Below, in pieces: positions 49,366-58,999 of a DNA stretch of 64,000 nt. This DNA comes from Scleroderma bovista (lineage: Eukaryota > Basidiomycota > Agaricomycetes > Boletales > Sclerodermataceae), in assembly GCA_037178675.1 (NCBI GenBank), contig JAYMGJ010000127.1, forward strand, positions 1-64,000. The letters are read 5' to 3'. The notes beneath the pieces were generated by a model. It was not told where the DNA came from and made no database searches. It was given only the letters and a program-made list of their open reading frames with translations. A program made the position numbers and the translations under genes. Every line of letters begins with the position of its first letter. Position 1 is the stretch's first letter.

Positions 49366-51211
49366 TCAGGTGGTTATGTAGGACTGTGGTGGTCTCATGC
49401 AGCTTGCCAATGGCCGGATAGTCTTTGACACAGCATGATATAGCTCAATCCATAGCTCCTTCTCCAGTTTCTTCAACACCAACTCACTGACACCAACTTT
49501 TGGGGGGTCCCATGGATATATCATGCCATGTGTTCCAGGAATTCTGAAATGCAATCGTAAGTGTTTCCGGAGCCAATCACAGCACCAGCAACACTTCTGG
49601 GTAACTGCAATCTCACCATCCCCAGCTTCCGCAACCTCCTCTGAATGTCAATTTGGGAGTACAAGAAGGATGCAAAGAACGCACCGGCTGGACAATCGGT
49701 TGCATTCTATGTGCATCCGAAAATCCCCCATCTTGGCCTGCTTGCGCCGGATAACAGATATAATGGTTCAAGAGACCCATCAGCGCGGCCTCGGGATGGA
49801 CGAAGCCGGAGAACATGTTCTTTTCCGAATAACGACTCTCTAGAGTCTTCAGAACGGCTTGCTGATCTTCCATCATGGCTGGGAATTGTATAAAGAACTC
49901 GGTGGAGATTTCGCGCAGTGTCGGGATCGAGGATGGTGACCGAGGGACCTGGATGAGACTAATTTCAGTGTTCTTCAGAAGAGCGGGAAGTCCTTCATTT
50001 TTGCAGAGTGTGTTGACGGCTGCATGCCATGCGAGTACCGTCCTCAGGTAACGAAGGACTTGGTCGCCCTTACTTTCCCCCACTTCCCGTAAGAGTTCCG
50101 CCGGGTTGTCATCTGTTACGGTGGCTTATTTAGCTCCAGCAGCCAAGTGAGAATCTGATCGACATACAAAATTCGTCCGCAGCTATGGATAGCGACCATA
50201 TGGTAAGCTCTGGTTCAAAGCATTGATGAGACACCTACTGTCGCCCGTTGCCATTGGCATGAGTATAGCAGTTACACCATTGACCATATTTGTCTTCGTC
50301 AATAGATCCTTGACAATCCCGGCTTCCCAGGTCACAAAGTAATAGAGGAGGCGGCACCAGAAATTCAATGTCTCAATTTCCTTTTCCGTTTCCATTTCCG
50401 TTTCCATAGCTTTCTCCACATTTTCGATGGATTTGTACACGGCGGACAAGAAAGTGGCCAATATCCTGGACCAGTCACGCTTCGTCCTATCCGAAAATTC
50501 CCATTCCAGCTGTTCTGCAACCATTCTAGTAGACTTTATTTTCGGTATACCCTTGAGCTTGACCAGCCAGTCTGGTGGGGTGACCCATCTGCAAGCGATC
50601 TCGGGGCGATCTGGTTTCCACTGGCCAATCAACTCAGCCAACCGCTTGCCGCCACACAGCCTGGTATCCTGCCTGAAGCGCATGGTGAATTTACGGAAGT
50701 TTCGCCGGAGGAAAAAGATCTCGAGGGTCGCCAGCTGCTCGACATAACATGGTGCATGCCGATCGACGGCTGATAGAGCAGCCCATGTATCCGCGATGTG
50801 ATCTATAAGCTTTGGATGAGGAGGGCTATGAAACAGTCAGTAAATTGAAATCTACTCGAAGCCGTGCGAATAATACCTTGCCACCACCTCGTCGAGTGAC
50901 CTATAGCGTTTCTGCACGGGCTTCATAAAGATGGGCGAGGCAGATGAAGGTGTGTGCGGGTCCTGGGCCGCGATTAGGATTCGTACAGGCTGTCCTGGAT
51001 CAATGGAAGCGGTGACTGCGACGACTCTCTTTGCGTCCGTATCGTATTCCTCGTTACACGTCAGTAGGGTGGCGAAGTGGCGCAGAAAGGGGTCAACGAA
51101 TTCGCTAGAGGCCCATTCCTGCACCGCAAATCTATGTAGTATGGTCGTGAGACCACGTATACGACGTTGAAGCTCTTCTTTCTCTGGTTGTGTGTTGAGA
51201 GATTGTGACAT
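49366..51211 (-). CDS. OTT_1508-like cytidine-deaminase-fold protein
   Basis: Exons 51211-50877, 50825-50197, 50112-49681 and 49640-49366 join in frame to 556 residues. Introns 2 and 3 use weak donors (GTCGCT, GTTCTT; 84 and 40 nt), so those boundaries are less sure. Motifs are in the usual order for this agaricomycete family: LRYLRTVLAWHAAVNTLC, SLIQVPRSPSSIPTLREIST, the zinc/catalytic H427-P-E429 (FVHPEAALMGLLN), the CxxC region C482-C486 (QKCCWCCDWLRKHL) and the end RIPGTHGMIYPWDPPKVGV. The deaminase superfamily domain binds zinc through His and two Cys, with Glu as proton shuttle. Related proteins are predicted nucleic-acid or conflict-system deaminases. The substrate is unknown. The N-terminal 320 residues lack a recognised domain. 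Confidence 0.8.
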
Positions 51212-51249
51212 GACGGTGGCGAAGTGTCAGAGAGATGAGGCGCACTACT

Positions 51250-51690
51250 ACTTAAGGGGCGTTTAGTAACTGAGGAGATTTCAACGAATAAATATAGTAG
51301 GTTATAGGGGTGAACACGGAAAGTTCTGGTGGAAACTACATAGAGCACCTGGAATCCCAAAACGTCTCGAGACTACTATGGCTCACTTGATCGATATCGA
51401 ACCTCCGCAATAAATCATATCTAACCTTCTGCATGGGTTAACCTTCTGCATGGGTAAACCCGCGGGTACTCACAGGGTACTCATGCCTACATATCCACGA
51501 ATATTCATGCACAGGTACTGTGCAGGGTACGTGGATCCATCATGGATATACCCGCGGGGCACAGGGTGTGTATTTGCATCATTTAATAACAATGAAACAG
51601 GTAGTACATAGTCTATATAAATACCCTCTGCTAACTCATCATCTTCATTGCCTTGTGTCTCGCGCGCCACTGTCATCATCGCCATCGTCG
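51250..51690. repeat. Short repeats with CCCGCGGG palindromes
   Basis: A 17-bp unit (taaccttctgcatgggt) is present twice at 51422-51455. It is followed by acccgcgggtactcacagg and later atatacccgcggggcac in a 100-bp stretch with several GGTACTC and ATATCC phrases. It looks like a small non-coding repeat element. No gene is seen. Confidence 0.55.
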
Positions 51691-52490
51691 GGCGCTGGTA
51701 ATGGGGAATCGTTGTTCTCGTCAGCATTGGTGGTAGTTGGTCCCTGGCGCTGGTAGTAGTGCGGTTGTTGTTATCATCGACGCTGTTAGTGGTGTGATTT
51801 GTCGTTACCGCTTGTGGTGGAGATGGGCAATGGTCAACGTTGGTGGCGTTGGTGTCATTGTCATCGACGACGTTGGTTGTGGTTGTAGTTATGGTCGGCG
51901 TTGGTGGTGGAGGTCGTCATAGTGTTGTAGTAGTAGACCACCAAAGGAAGTCGAGAAGACGTTAACGTCGCAGCGGCAACGTCAGACAAAAATAAATTTA
52001 CCTGGTACACCAAATATGCCATATGAAGCGCGGGAAACATCGTAGGAACTGCGAGGTGCCAAGGGGCTGCCAGAATAAAGGCAAGCCGCTTCAATGAGTA
52101 TTAGCCAAAGGCAGTGGAGGTTGTGACATACCTAGTAGGAGGGCGAGGAGACAGTAAAAAGACACTACATCGAAAGCAACGGAGTCAGAGTCAGACGAGA
52201 ACGTAAATGAGGAGTGACATACCTAATAGGAGGGCGACGAGACGGTAAAAAGACACTACATCGAAAACAACCGAATGCAGATGAGAACATACCTAGTGCA
52301 TACGGTGGTACTGATGGTGGTCTTGTGGCCAATCGTCGTTGTGGGTGGCGTCACTGCTTGCTGTACACTGCTGGTGGTGGTGGTGGCTCGCGTTGTGGTG
52401 CCGTTCTGCGTCTTGTCTGTGCCAGTTGTGGTGGTGGTGGTGGTGGTGGTGGTGAGGCGTCGTCTATTTGGCGTGAATCGTGGTAGTTTC
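51691..52490. repeat. GGT/GTC-biased block with a 91-bp direct repeat
   Basis: Triplet-rich stretches occur at 51700-51950 and 52300-52460 (including a GGT run at about 52430-52454). Between them, tgacatacctagtaggaggg recurs at 52124 and 52215 (about 56 bp, few differences). On the minus strand each copy looks like an exon end followed by a GTATGTCA splice donor, so an exon of an unknown gene may have been duplicated. No protein family is recognised. Confidence 0.5.
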
Positions 52491-53018
52491 CATCTAAAAG
52501 ATATAAGGAGCATTTGCCGACGGGAGGTGTCCACCGCGTCATGCTGCGTTCGTGGCTGTAAGTGTGCGCAACGTGTCTCTGGTGCCGCCGGTGGTGCCCG
52601 TGTTAGTATCTATCTTGCGCTATGCTTCCTGCATCGTCCGTAACGCAGCCTTTTCTCTGGGGAATGTCTGGTGGTACGTGTTGGTAGTGTTTGATTCAAC
52701 TTACATATCATTTCTACCGGACCGAATGCGTCCTTTCCATCAAGTATAAATTGATGGTCACCGGTGAACTCGATGGATTAGAGCGACATGATAGCTGGGC
52801 TTCGAAGACTGACTCGTCACCACTACGCATCGGACGGAGGAAGAGCCATATTCAATTAGATGCCACGATTCGGGCCCACTCCTTGATAAGCGTTAGTGAT
52901 GGGCCTCAGCTCCTTACATAATCAACTTTCGCCTCGACCTCGCGATCTATACTTCATCCAAGCTTTTAGTACGCCACCATCTTAATGATTTGGCACCATC
53001 TCATGTTCAACAGCACCG
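52491..53018. other. Upstream region of the gene at 53019
   Basis: Unique-looking sequence with no recognised gene; it contains the presumed promoter of the following gene. Confidence 0.4.
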
Positions 53019-53798
53019 ATGGCTACTTTGATTCGATCCACAAAGTCAGGGTCTGAGTGGACGAAAAACGAACTTCGTGCCTACAATATCACGGTTACCC
53101 CTCAGAATGTCGCCACTTTCTTCGGAAATCCCATTCTACCCCAGCCATCCGTCCACCAAATTATTCTCGACAACACAGAGTATCCCCATGATGGAATAGC
53201 TGACAAGGATGATCGAAACTTCTTCTTCTATATGGAAGAGGCGATGTCAATTCCACCTGGGGAAGAATCTGCCGTTGATGATTTTGCCGCCCATCTCCTC
53301 GCATTGCTCGGATACGACGCCGCCAATCGCTTCATTCGCCAGCGAAAAGACATACCGCTTTTCATGTGCGGGGGGCAAACCCATGCCAAAACTGATGTCT
53401 GTGTTGTTGATCGAAACCTTGGGATCCTGCTTCTGGTACAGGAAGACAAAAGGCACCTGGAAGAAGTGGATCCCGAACCGCAGCTTATTGCGGCAGCGAT
53501 CGCCGCTTTTCAGCATAATAACACACGCCTGCAGAGGATTGGGGTGCAGCCTATCCAAGCGAAGACCATTCCTGGCATCACCATGATTGGCTCTACGCCG
53601 ACATTCTACAAGATCACCATTACGCAAGACCTTGTCGACGCCGTAGAGACAGCTCAGTATCCTGCAAATCCAACCATTGTGCACAAGCTGATACCGCCGG
53701 TTGACGATCTTGCTCGGTTGAACCAGAATGGGATGAAGCCCTTGAATAACAGAGCTGTCATTCTTGGGTGCTTTGAGGCATTCAAACAGTTTGTTTAG
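53019..53798 (+). CDS. PD-(D/E)XK-like agaricomycete protein of unknown function
   Basis: A single exon encodes 259 residues. The pattern D126 (THAKTDVCVVD), E142-D-K144 (LLLVQEDKR) and Q155 (DPEPQLIAAAIAAF) is the arrangement of a PD-(D/E)XK nuclease core. The C-terminal phrases TIPGITMIGSTPTFYKITIT and LILGCFEAFKQFV-type ending (here VILGCFEAFKQFV) recur in a protein group common in mushroom genomes. The start is taken at the ATG opening MATLIRSTKSGSEW. No signal peptide or membrane segment is seen. The nuclease activity is an inference from motif spacing. It could also be a non-catalytic member of the fold. Confidence 0.75.
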   Translation: MATLIRSTKSGSEWTKNELRAYNITVTPQNVATFFGNPILPQPSVHQIILDNTEYPHDGIADKDDRNFFFYMEEAMSIPPGEESAVDDFAAHLLALLGYDAANRFIRQRKDIPLFMCGGQTHAKTDVCVVDRNLGILLLVQEDKRHLEEVDPEPQLIAAAIAAFQHNNTRLQRIGVQPIQAKTIPGITMIGSTPTFYKITITQDLVDAVETAQYPANPTIVHKLIPPVDDLARLNQNGMKPLNNRAVILGCFEAFKQFV

Positions 53799-53920
53799 GA
53801 TTTGGTATGCACCGCGCAGTTAGGATTGACGGATAAGTTCTATCAAGCATTCGTTGTACCCGGTGCAGTGGCCCAGTGACTTTTTTTTGAGTGGCATTAT
53901 TTATTGTCGCGAACTACTAG

Positions 53921-54457
53921 GTGTCGCGCGTTCCGTCGGAGAATGAGGTGATCCACCAGAAACCACCTGCTTCCACTTCCGCGTTTACTATTGGGGCCGC
54001 TCCTGGTACAGCGTTGATGATACCGGACCCGTCGCAGTCGAAGACCTCGTTGCTCAGCCCAACGCCCAGCGATGTCGCCAAGGAGAAGAAGAACGCTCAC
54101 CGTCATGGTCGAGCCGTTCAGTCGCACCATCAAGAACCGGAAGGGGAAGACGCCTATGGGAGAGACGTCCGCCAAGGCCTCTCTCGCCACTACCCCCATC
54201 ACCACTACGACCACGACCTCCACGACGGCAGGTGCGGGCCGTCGCCTATGCAGGCCCATCGCCAGACCGCCATCTTCCCGAGAATGAGCGGTAAGGATGC
54301 ACACTCGTCGAGCGACAATCCTGCGTCGACCATCAGGGCCCGCAATGTTATGCAATGGCTCAGGCGGCGCAGTGGTATCAAGCCAGACGTCGAGAATATG
54401 TCTGCTATAGGCGACATCAGCACCAGCGCCACTGGCAAGGCAAGGAACGGCCAGTAG
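53921..54457 (+). other. Uncertain reading frame, low-complexity
   Basis: The frame encodes a Ser/Pro/His-rich sequence (FTIGAAPGTALMIPDPSQSK, SPTPSDVAKEKKNAH, then NVMQWLRRRSGIKPDVENMS). The phrases resemble disordered tails of large fungal kinases, but I cannot place it. Part of the frame is a His/Asp run that looks compositional. Possibly a remnant. Confidence 0.25.
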
Positions 54458-54489
54458 CCACAGCAGACATGATCTGCACACGGCGACAC

Positions 54490-55068
54490 CTCGTTCTTGT
54501 ATTATGTAAATGAGAGGCTCACCTGCACTGCGCCGTTTTGCCCAAAATCTTCTAATGATAAGTCCAAGGTAAACTGCATGTTTCTTTATGCTACAAAGCC
54601 AGGTGTCACTTTAGCAAGAATGCACAGTTGTACAGGACAATCCATCAACGACATCAACCAGCCTTGGTCCACGTCATCCACTGCGGGGAGGTTCGGATCG
54701 CGCGTACACGGTCCAGGAACAACACCTAGTGCTTACTCTTCTGTGGCTTCGTTCACACCGATGACCCACAGGACTAGTATCATCCTTGCAAACCGCCTTT
54801 TGAGGGCTCCTACGCTTTCTGATCCCAACTCCACGGCATCGTGCTGATCTGGTGGATTGGAGCGATTACAGCATGGATACGGCGCATCGAATGCTCGACG
54901 ATCCACGGTGCGTATTCATGCAGGAATGCCGTCGGACCTAAAATATCACATATAGATGGAATAGATACGTCTGTCCGTGAGGATCAAGTCTGAAACGTGC
55001 CCTCGGTATCGTCGGATGTCGCGGATGCAGGAGGAACATCCGCATCCACATCGGGTGCACCTGAAATT
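54490..55068. other. Intergenic region
   Basis: No recognisable feature. One short plus-strand frame (54497-54847) has no support. Confidence 0.4.
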
Positions 55069-55776
55069 TTAGTCCTTGTCAGACGCCCAGTCTATGATGG
55101 GATCCGTAACTGAGATATGCACTTCGATTCCCCCCTGTCTTCCCCGGTGCTCTCTACACGCGAGATTGAACTTCCCAGGAAGAGCCTGTCCGATCTGGGC
55201 AGCGAGGGGCAGCTCTTTAATTGCCAGCTCTGCGACGCCTATCGCGCGGATGAGATTGTCCGTGTGGGAAGGCGAATCGTAGAAAACGTCGTTTCGAAGC
55301 ATGAAGCGAAGGAAGAAATGGAGAGCGGTGGGTGCGATGAATAGGTTGGGTTCGGACCTAAATTCGATAAGAACTAAAAAGCGTAGAGTGGGTGGGTGAT
55401 CGAAATGATCCGGTTCGAGTTGTTTAACGGGCTTGGCAGTCTGTTCCAGTGTGGCCTGTACAATGGACAGGCTAATCGTATGCCTTGCTTGGGGCATATC
55501 ATGATCGGCTTTGTCTTCTGACGGCTCGTTTACGTAGCTAACATCTGGATGGTCCAATCTGCGCTCCTTTGCTTTGGGCTGCGATACACGGGCATCGAAG
55601 TCAGGAGACCTAGGTAAGTGCGGAACTGGGCCAGTGACAGGTGAGTGGGGGTATGTGTGATATGAGAGTACGTACGTGATCCGAGATAGACCGTACACCA
55701 AGCGCGATCTGTGGCCACGGCCGTCCGATTCTGAAGTCATCGGCAGCCCGATGCACGCGATCCGCAAAACACACAA
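55069..55776 (-). CDS. Unrecognised hypothetical protein, 3' part
   Basis: The last roughly 130 codons look coding-like (LRFLVLIEFRSEPNLFIAPT, DNLIRAIGVAELAIKELPLA, GIEVHISVTDPIIDWASDKD) and are followed by a stop at 55069. The upstream part of the frame is less convincing and may contain an intron near 55680-55720. A further exon may lie at about 55790-55960 (minus, MHQCEWQTYPWWEEWEQGEH). No domain recognised, and start uncertain. Confidence 0.35.
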   Translation of the reverse strand: MCVLRIACIGLPMTSESDGRGHRSRLVYGLSRITYVLSYHTYPHSPVTGPVPHLPRSPDFDARVSQPKAKERRLDHPDVSYVNEPSEDKADHDMPQARHTISLSIVQATLEQTAKPVKQLEPDHFDHPPTLRFLVLIEFRSEPNLFIAPTALHFFLRFMLRNDVFYDSPSHTDNLIRAIGVAELAIKELPLAAQIGQALPGKFNLACREHRGRQGGIEVHISVTDPIIDWASDKD

Positions 55777-56724
55777 AGGTGCTGCGCACGCTCAGCGCCC
55801 AGACAACGCAATATGTATATTCGAACACTCATCGCGAAAGGAGACGCTCATGGTGCGCTCGTGCTCGCCTTGTTCCCATTCCTCCCACCAGGGATAAGTC
55901 TGCCATTCGCATTGGTGCATTGTCCTGCATGTCTTTGTTTCCTTTTTTTCTTTCTGTCGTTGGAGGGCTTCTTCCTCTGGCGAGTTTGACGGTGGGCAGA
56001 CCGGCATGCGCGTCTGCCTCGATGGCCGTCCCTTACTCATCGATGCATCTACGGTGCGAGCATATCCTGCGGGGATGAAGTCTTTGAAAGGGGTGATGTG
56101 ACGACACCAGGTGGGAGAGGAGGGAACGAGGGAAAGTCGATTTCGCTGGTGTCCGTTGTAGCATAGTAAGAGGTGGGAGAGGACAGCGAGTGTCCAGCTT
56201 GAACACCCTACCTCCGGCACAAGCGAAATGCATCAGGTGTACTGCGGTACGGTGCTTCTCAGTTGGTGCACGACTCCTGTCATGGCGTGTTATACAAGAC
56301 TTTCACGATACTCAGAGATTTTGACGAGCATATACGGAGACAAAAGCGATGTTCGAACCAGCGTGTATGCTTTGTGAGCTTATGGTGAGTGTTCCTGGTT
56401 CTAGTAGAGCATGGTTGCACCACCCGTTGGTTGATTTGACAGAAAACGCATCTGGGCTGCCTTGCATGACATGTTGCTAGGCGGGGAAAGATTTGGACTT
56501 GGACTTGTGGCAGTCCGTCCAATCGGTCCACTATCATATTGAAGCCTAGCGACCGACTCTGTGCATAAACCCATAGGTCCCGACGAGTGAAAGCAGCGTA
56601 TTATAGATGCACCAGCCCCGTGTGCCCCCGGTGCACCGATTTACAAAATAAAAGAATATAGTACAGTGACTCTGAAGACGAGTCCAATGAATGCTTGCCC
56701 AACCCAGACCCAAGCCGACGTGCA

Positions 56725-57911
56725 TTATGTACATGTCAAATCAATAACTTCACCTTTTGTCACGAAGGTGTGCTCCCGTTTGATTCTCTTGGCGGGGGGC
56801 TGCGATGCAGATGCAGAAGGCGACCTCGCATCGAGAGCGGCGCGTTTTCTTCGTAAAGCCTGGATGGCAGCGTCAAGAGATTTGATATCCTCTGTCTTTG
56901 CATCGATCACATTTTCAATGGTTAGGTCGAGGACGTCTTGAGGAAGCGACGTAAACTTTTTCTTTTTCTCTGCAGGTAATGAAGGGTTTTGGCTTTCCTC
57001 TTGGGGTTGAGTTCTACGTTTGACTTTTATGGGTTGTAGGATTATCCCGTTGGCACGGAGAATACCTGTGTTGGGCTGGTTAAAATGCGAAGCCGGAGGC
57101 GAGGGACACGGATAAACCCACCGTGTTCTCTATATCTGAATATAAAGCTTGCGAAGGGATTAGCGTCGAGATTCATACTCTCAACACAACCTTGCGTTGA
57201 TCTCGACACTTCACGTCCCAAGCTAAATCGCATAGTATTGCATCGGAAAGGATAGCGACGGGTCAGTTTCATTACGCCGACCGACTAGTACCCAACGGCC
57301 GCCGCAAATGATCCACGACTCACCTAACGCAATGTGAAAGAGCCTTCTTTGCACGCTCATGCACCTTTCCCTTCAGCTCGCAGACATCATATCTTTTCGT
57401 CACGCTCTCTTTCAGAACAACACATCTGTAAAAGTCCAGACGGATCTCGCCCATATGACTCGTTTCCTTGTTCAGATCTTCGTCCTCGTCTTTACACGTC
57501 AATATCAATAATAATACCCTTATGGGGCGAGCGTATCTGTCAACTGCAGTCTGGAAAACATATATGGCCTCACAGATGTCGGCGAAGTGGATACACCGTT
57601 CACCGTGGTTCGTCGTTGTCCCGTTTTCGAGAGCTTGACAAATTTAGAGGATCGCAAACCGTCCGTGGTGATGCAGACGTTGAGGTCATCGTTCCGATGG
57701 GTATGTCCATATGTTAATGAGAAATGCTGATGTGGGTTGTAGTCAATGTGCCGTGAAATCGGGATATACATAGAACGGAACAGACCTTGTCGGGGTGAGA
57801 GGTTACCCAGCATGTAACGGTGTTCTCCTCTGGGATGATATCTATTCCGTACTGAGTAAGTTCTTGACCGTCGACTTCGATGAATGCAAAGATGTCGTTG
57901 AACTGCAGCAT
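56725..57911 (-). CDS. DUF7918 domain protein
   Basis: Exons 57911-57786, 57726-57537, 57489-57324, 57222-57122 and 57065-56725 join in frame to 307 residues. The N-terminal beta-rich domain (FNDIFAFIEVDGQELTQYGI, NTVTCWVTSH, SVRPYMFSRLQLTD, KVHERAKKALSH, FASFIFRYREHGILRANGI) is the DUF7918 domain abundant in Agaricomycetes. A Lys-rich linker, a short helix (SLDAAIQALRRKRAALDA), a basic KRIKRE patch and two hydrophobic-acidic motifs (DVLDLTIE, residues 238-245; EVIDLT, 300-305) follow. The latter resemble SUMO-interaction motifs. The second intron (57536-57490, 47 nt) starts AT instead of GT, yet its removal is needed for the frame. Function unknown; a nuclear role is suggested by the basic patch. 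Confidence 0.78.
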
Positions 57912-58999
57912 GGCAAGGCGCAAGGTTAACCGTTAGGGAAATTGTGGCTGAGGTGACTCTAGTAATAATGAATGCCTTTCGCACTCTTACTACCACTGTA
58001 CGATCTCGCATGGTCGCGTCTATCTCCCACATTGCAAGGCTGACCCTGGCTGGCCACGTCTGAGGCCCTCTATCGGTGATCAAATCTTTTCCTGTACCAA
58101 TAATTTGCTACTATCGCGCGCGATCGACGAGTTAAACGCGCTCGTCGTGAACAACCTGGAACACTGTCAAGCACGTTTCATTGGCCCTCACAAAGATGTA
58201 AGTGATGAGGCCAAGTGTCCGATGCTTGAAATGATCCGCATCACAACGTGCATGATGTGCTTTATCATTTATGCATCAGGTCCCTCACGTAAATAACTTC
58301 AGTGGTGGCCCGTTTCGATGCCAGCTAGTGTCTCATCCAAGCCTGAACACCCTGCCTCTGACTGTGGGACGACAATGGGCAACCCACGGCACAAGCGAAA
58401 CACATCAGGTGTGCTGCGGCACGGTCGCCGTCATTGATGTGTGGGTAAGGTGCTGGTGCCGGGATGATTGTGGCTGTGGCTGTGGTCGTGTGGATGCCAA
58501 TGACGGTCGGTACTGGTGCTGGTAAATTATAATGGGGTGGCCCGAGTCGTCGTGGTCGTGTGGGTTCAGCTGCCTGGCACCTAATGGGATCGATAAACGT
58601 CAGTAATACATGTAGCTGCATTTGCACGGACCTCATGGGTAGCCGCAGCACGTCTCTTCCCCGTGGTTTCTCTCGTCATGGGCTGGGTGTCGTTCGTCGC
58701 ATGTAGAACATTCAGATCCAGCGCGCGGATGCGTGGACAATGTCTATGATACCTCGTCGAATATAGCGGATTGCATCGATGACCCTTCATTCCCCACTGA
58801 AGTGGTAGGGTTAGCAACAAATGGCTGAAGTGGGGGTCCCTCAGCCTCTTGCTGTCGCCTGCGCTGGGACATGGTCAAGATGTGGCCCCCCAGACGAGGG
58901 GGTCGGGTAAGGAGAATGCTAGAACGACATCAGAGCCCCATTCGGTCCGCCCCCGTCTGTTTCTCCGCCCCGATCTTCCCCGCGTTCCTTCCACAGCTT
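57912..58999. other. Intergenic region with a short dispersed repeat
   Basis: The stretch 58339-58430 (ctgaacaccctgcctctg ... ggcacaagcgaaacacatca) resembles 56197-56255, so a short dispersed repeat is present twice about 2.1 kb apart. A G/T-rich run (tggctgtggctgtggtcgtg) lies at about 58470. No gene recognised. Confidence 0.45.
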
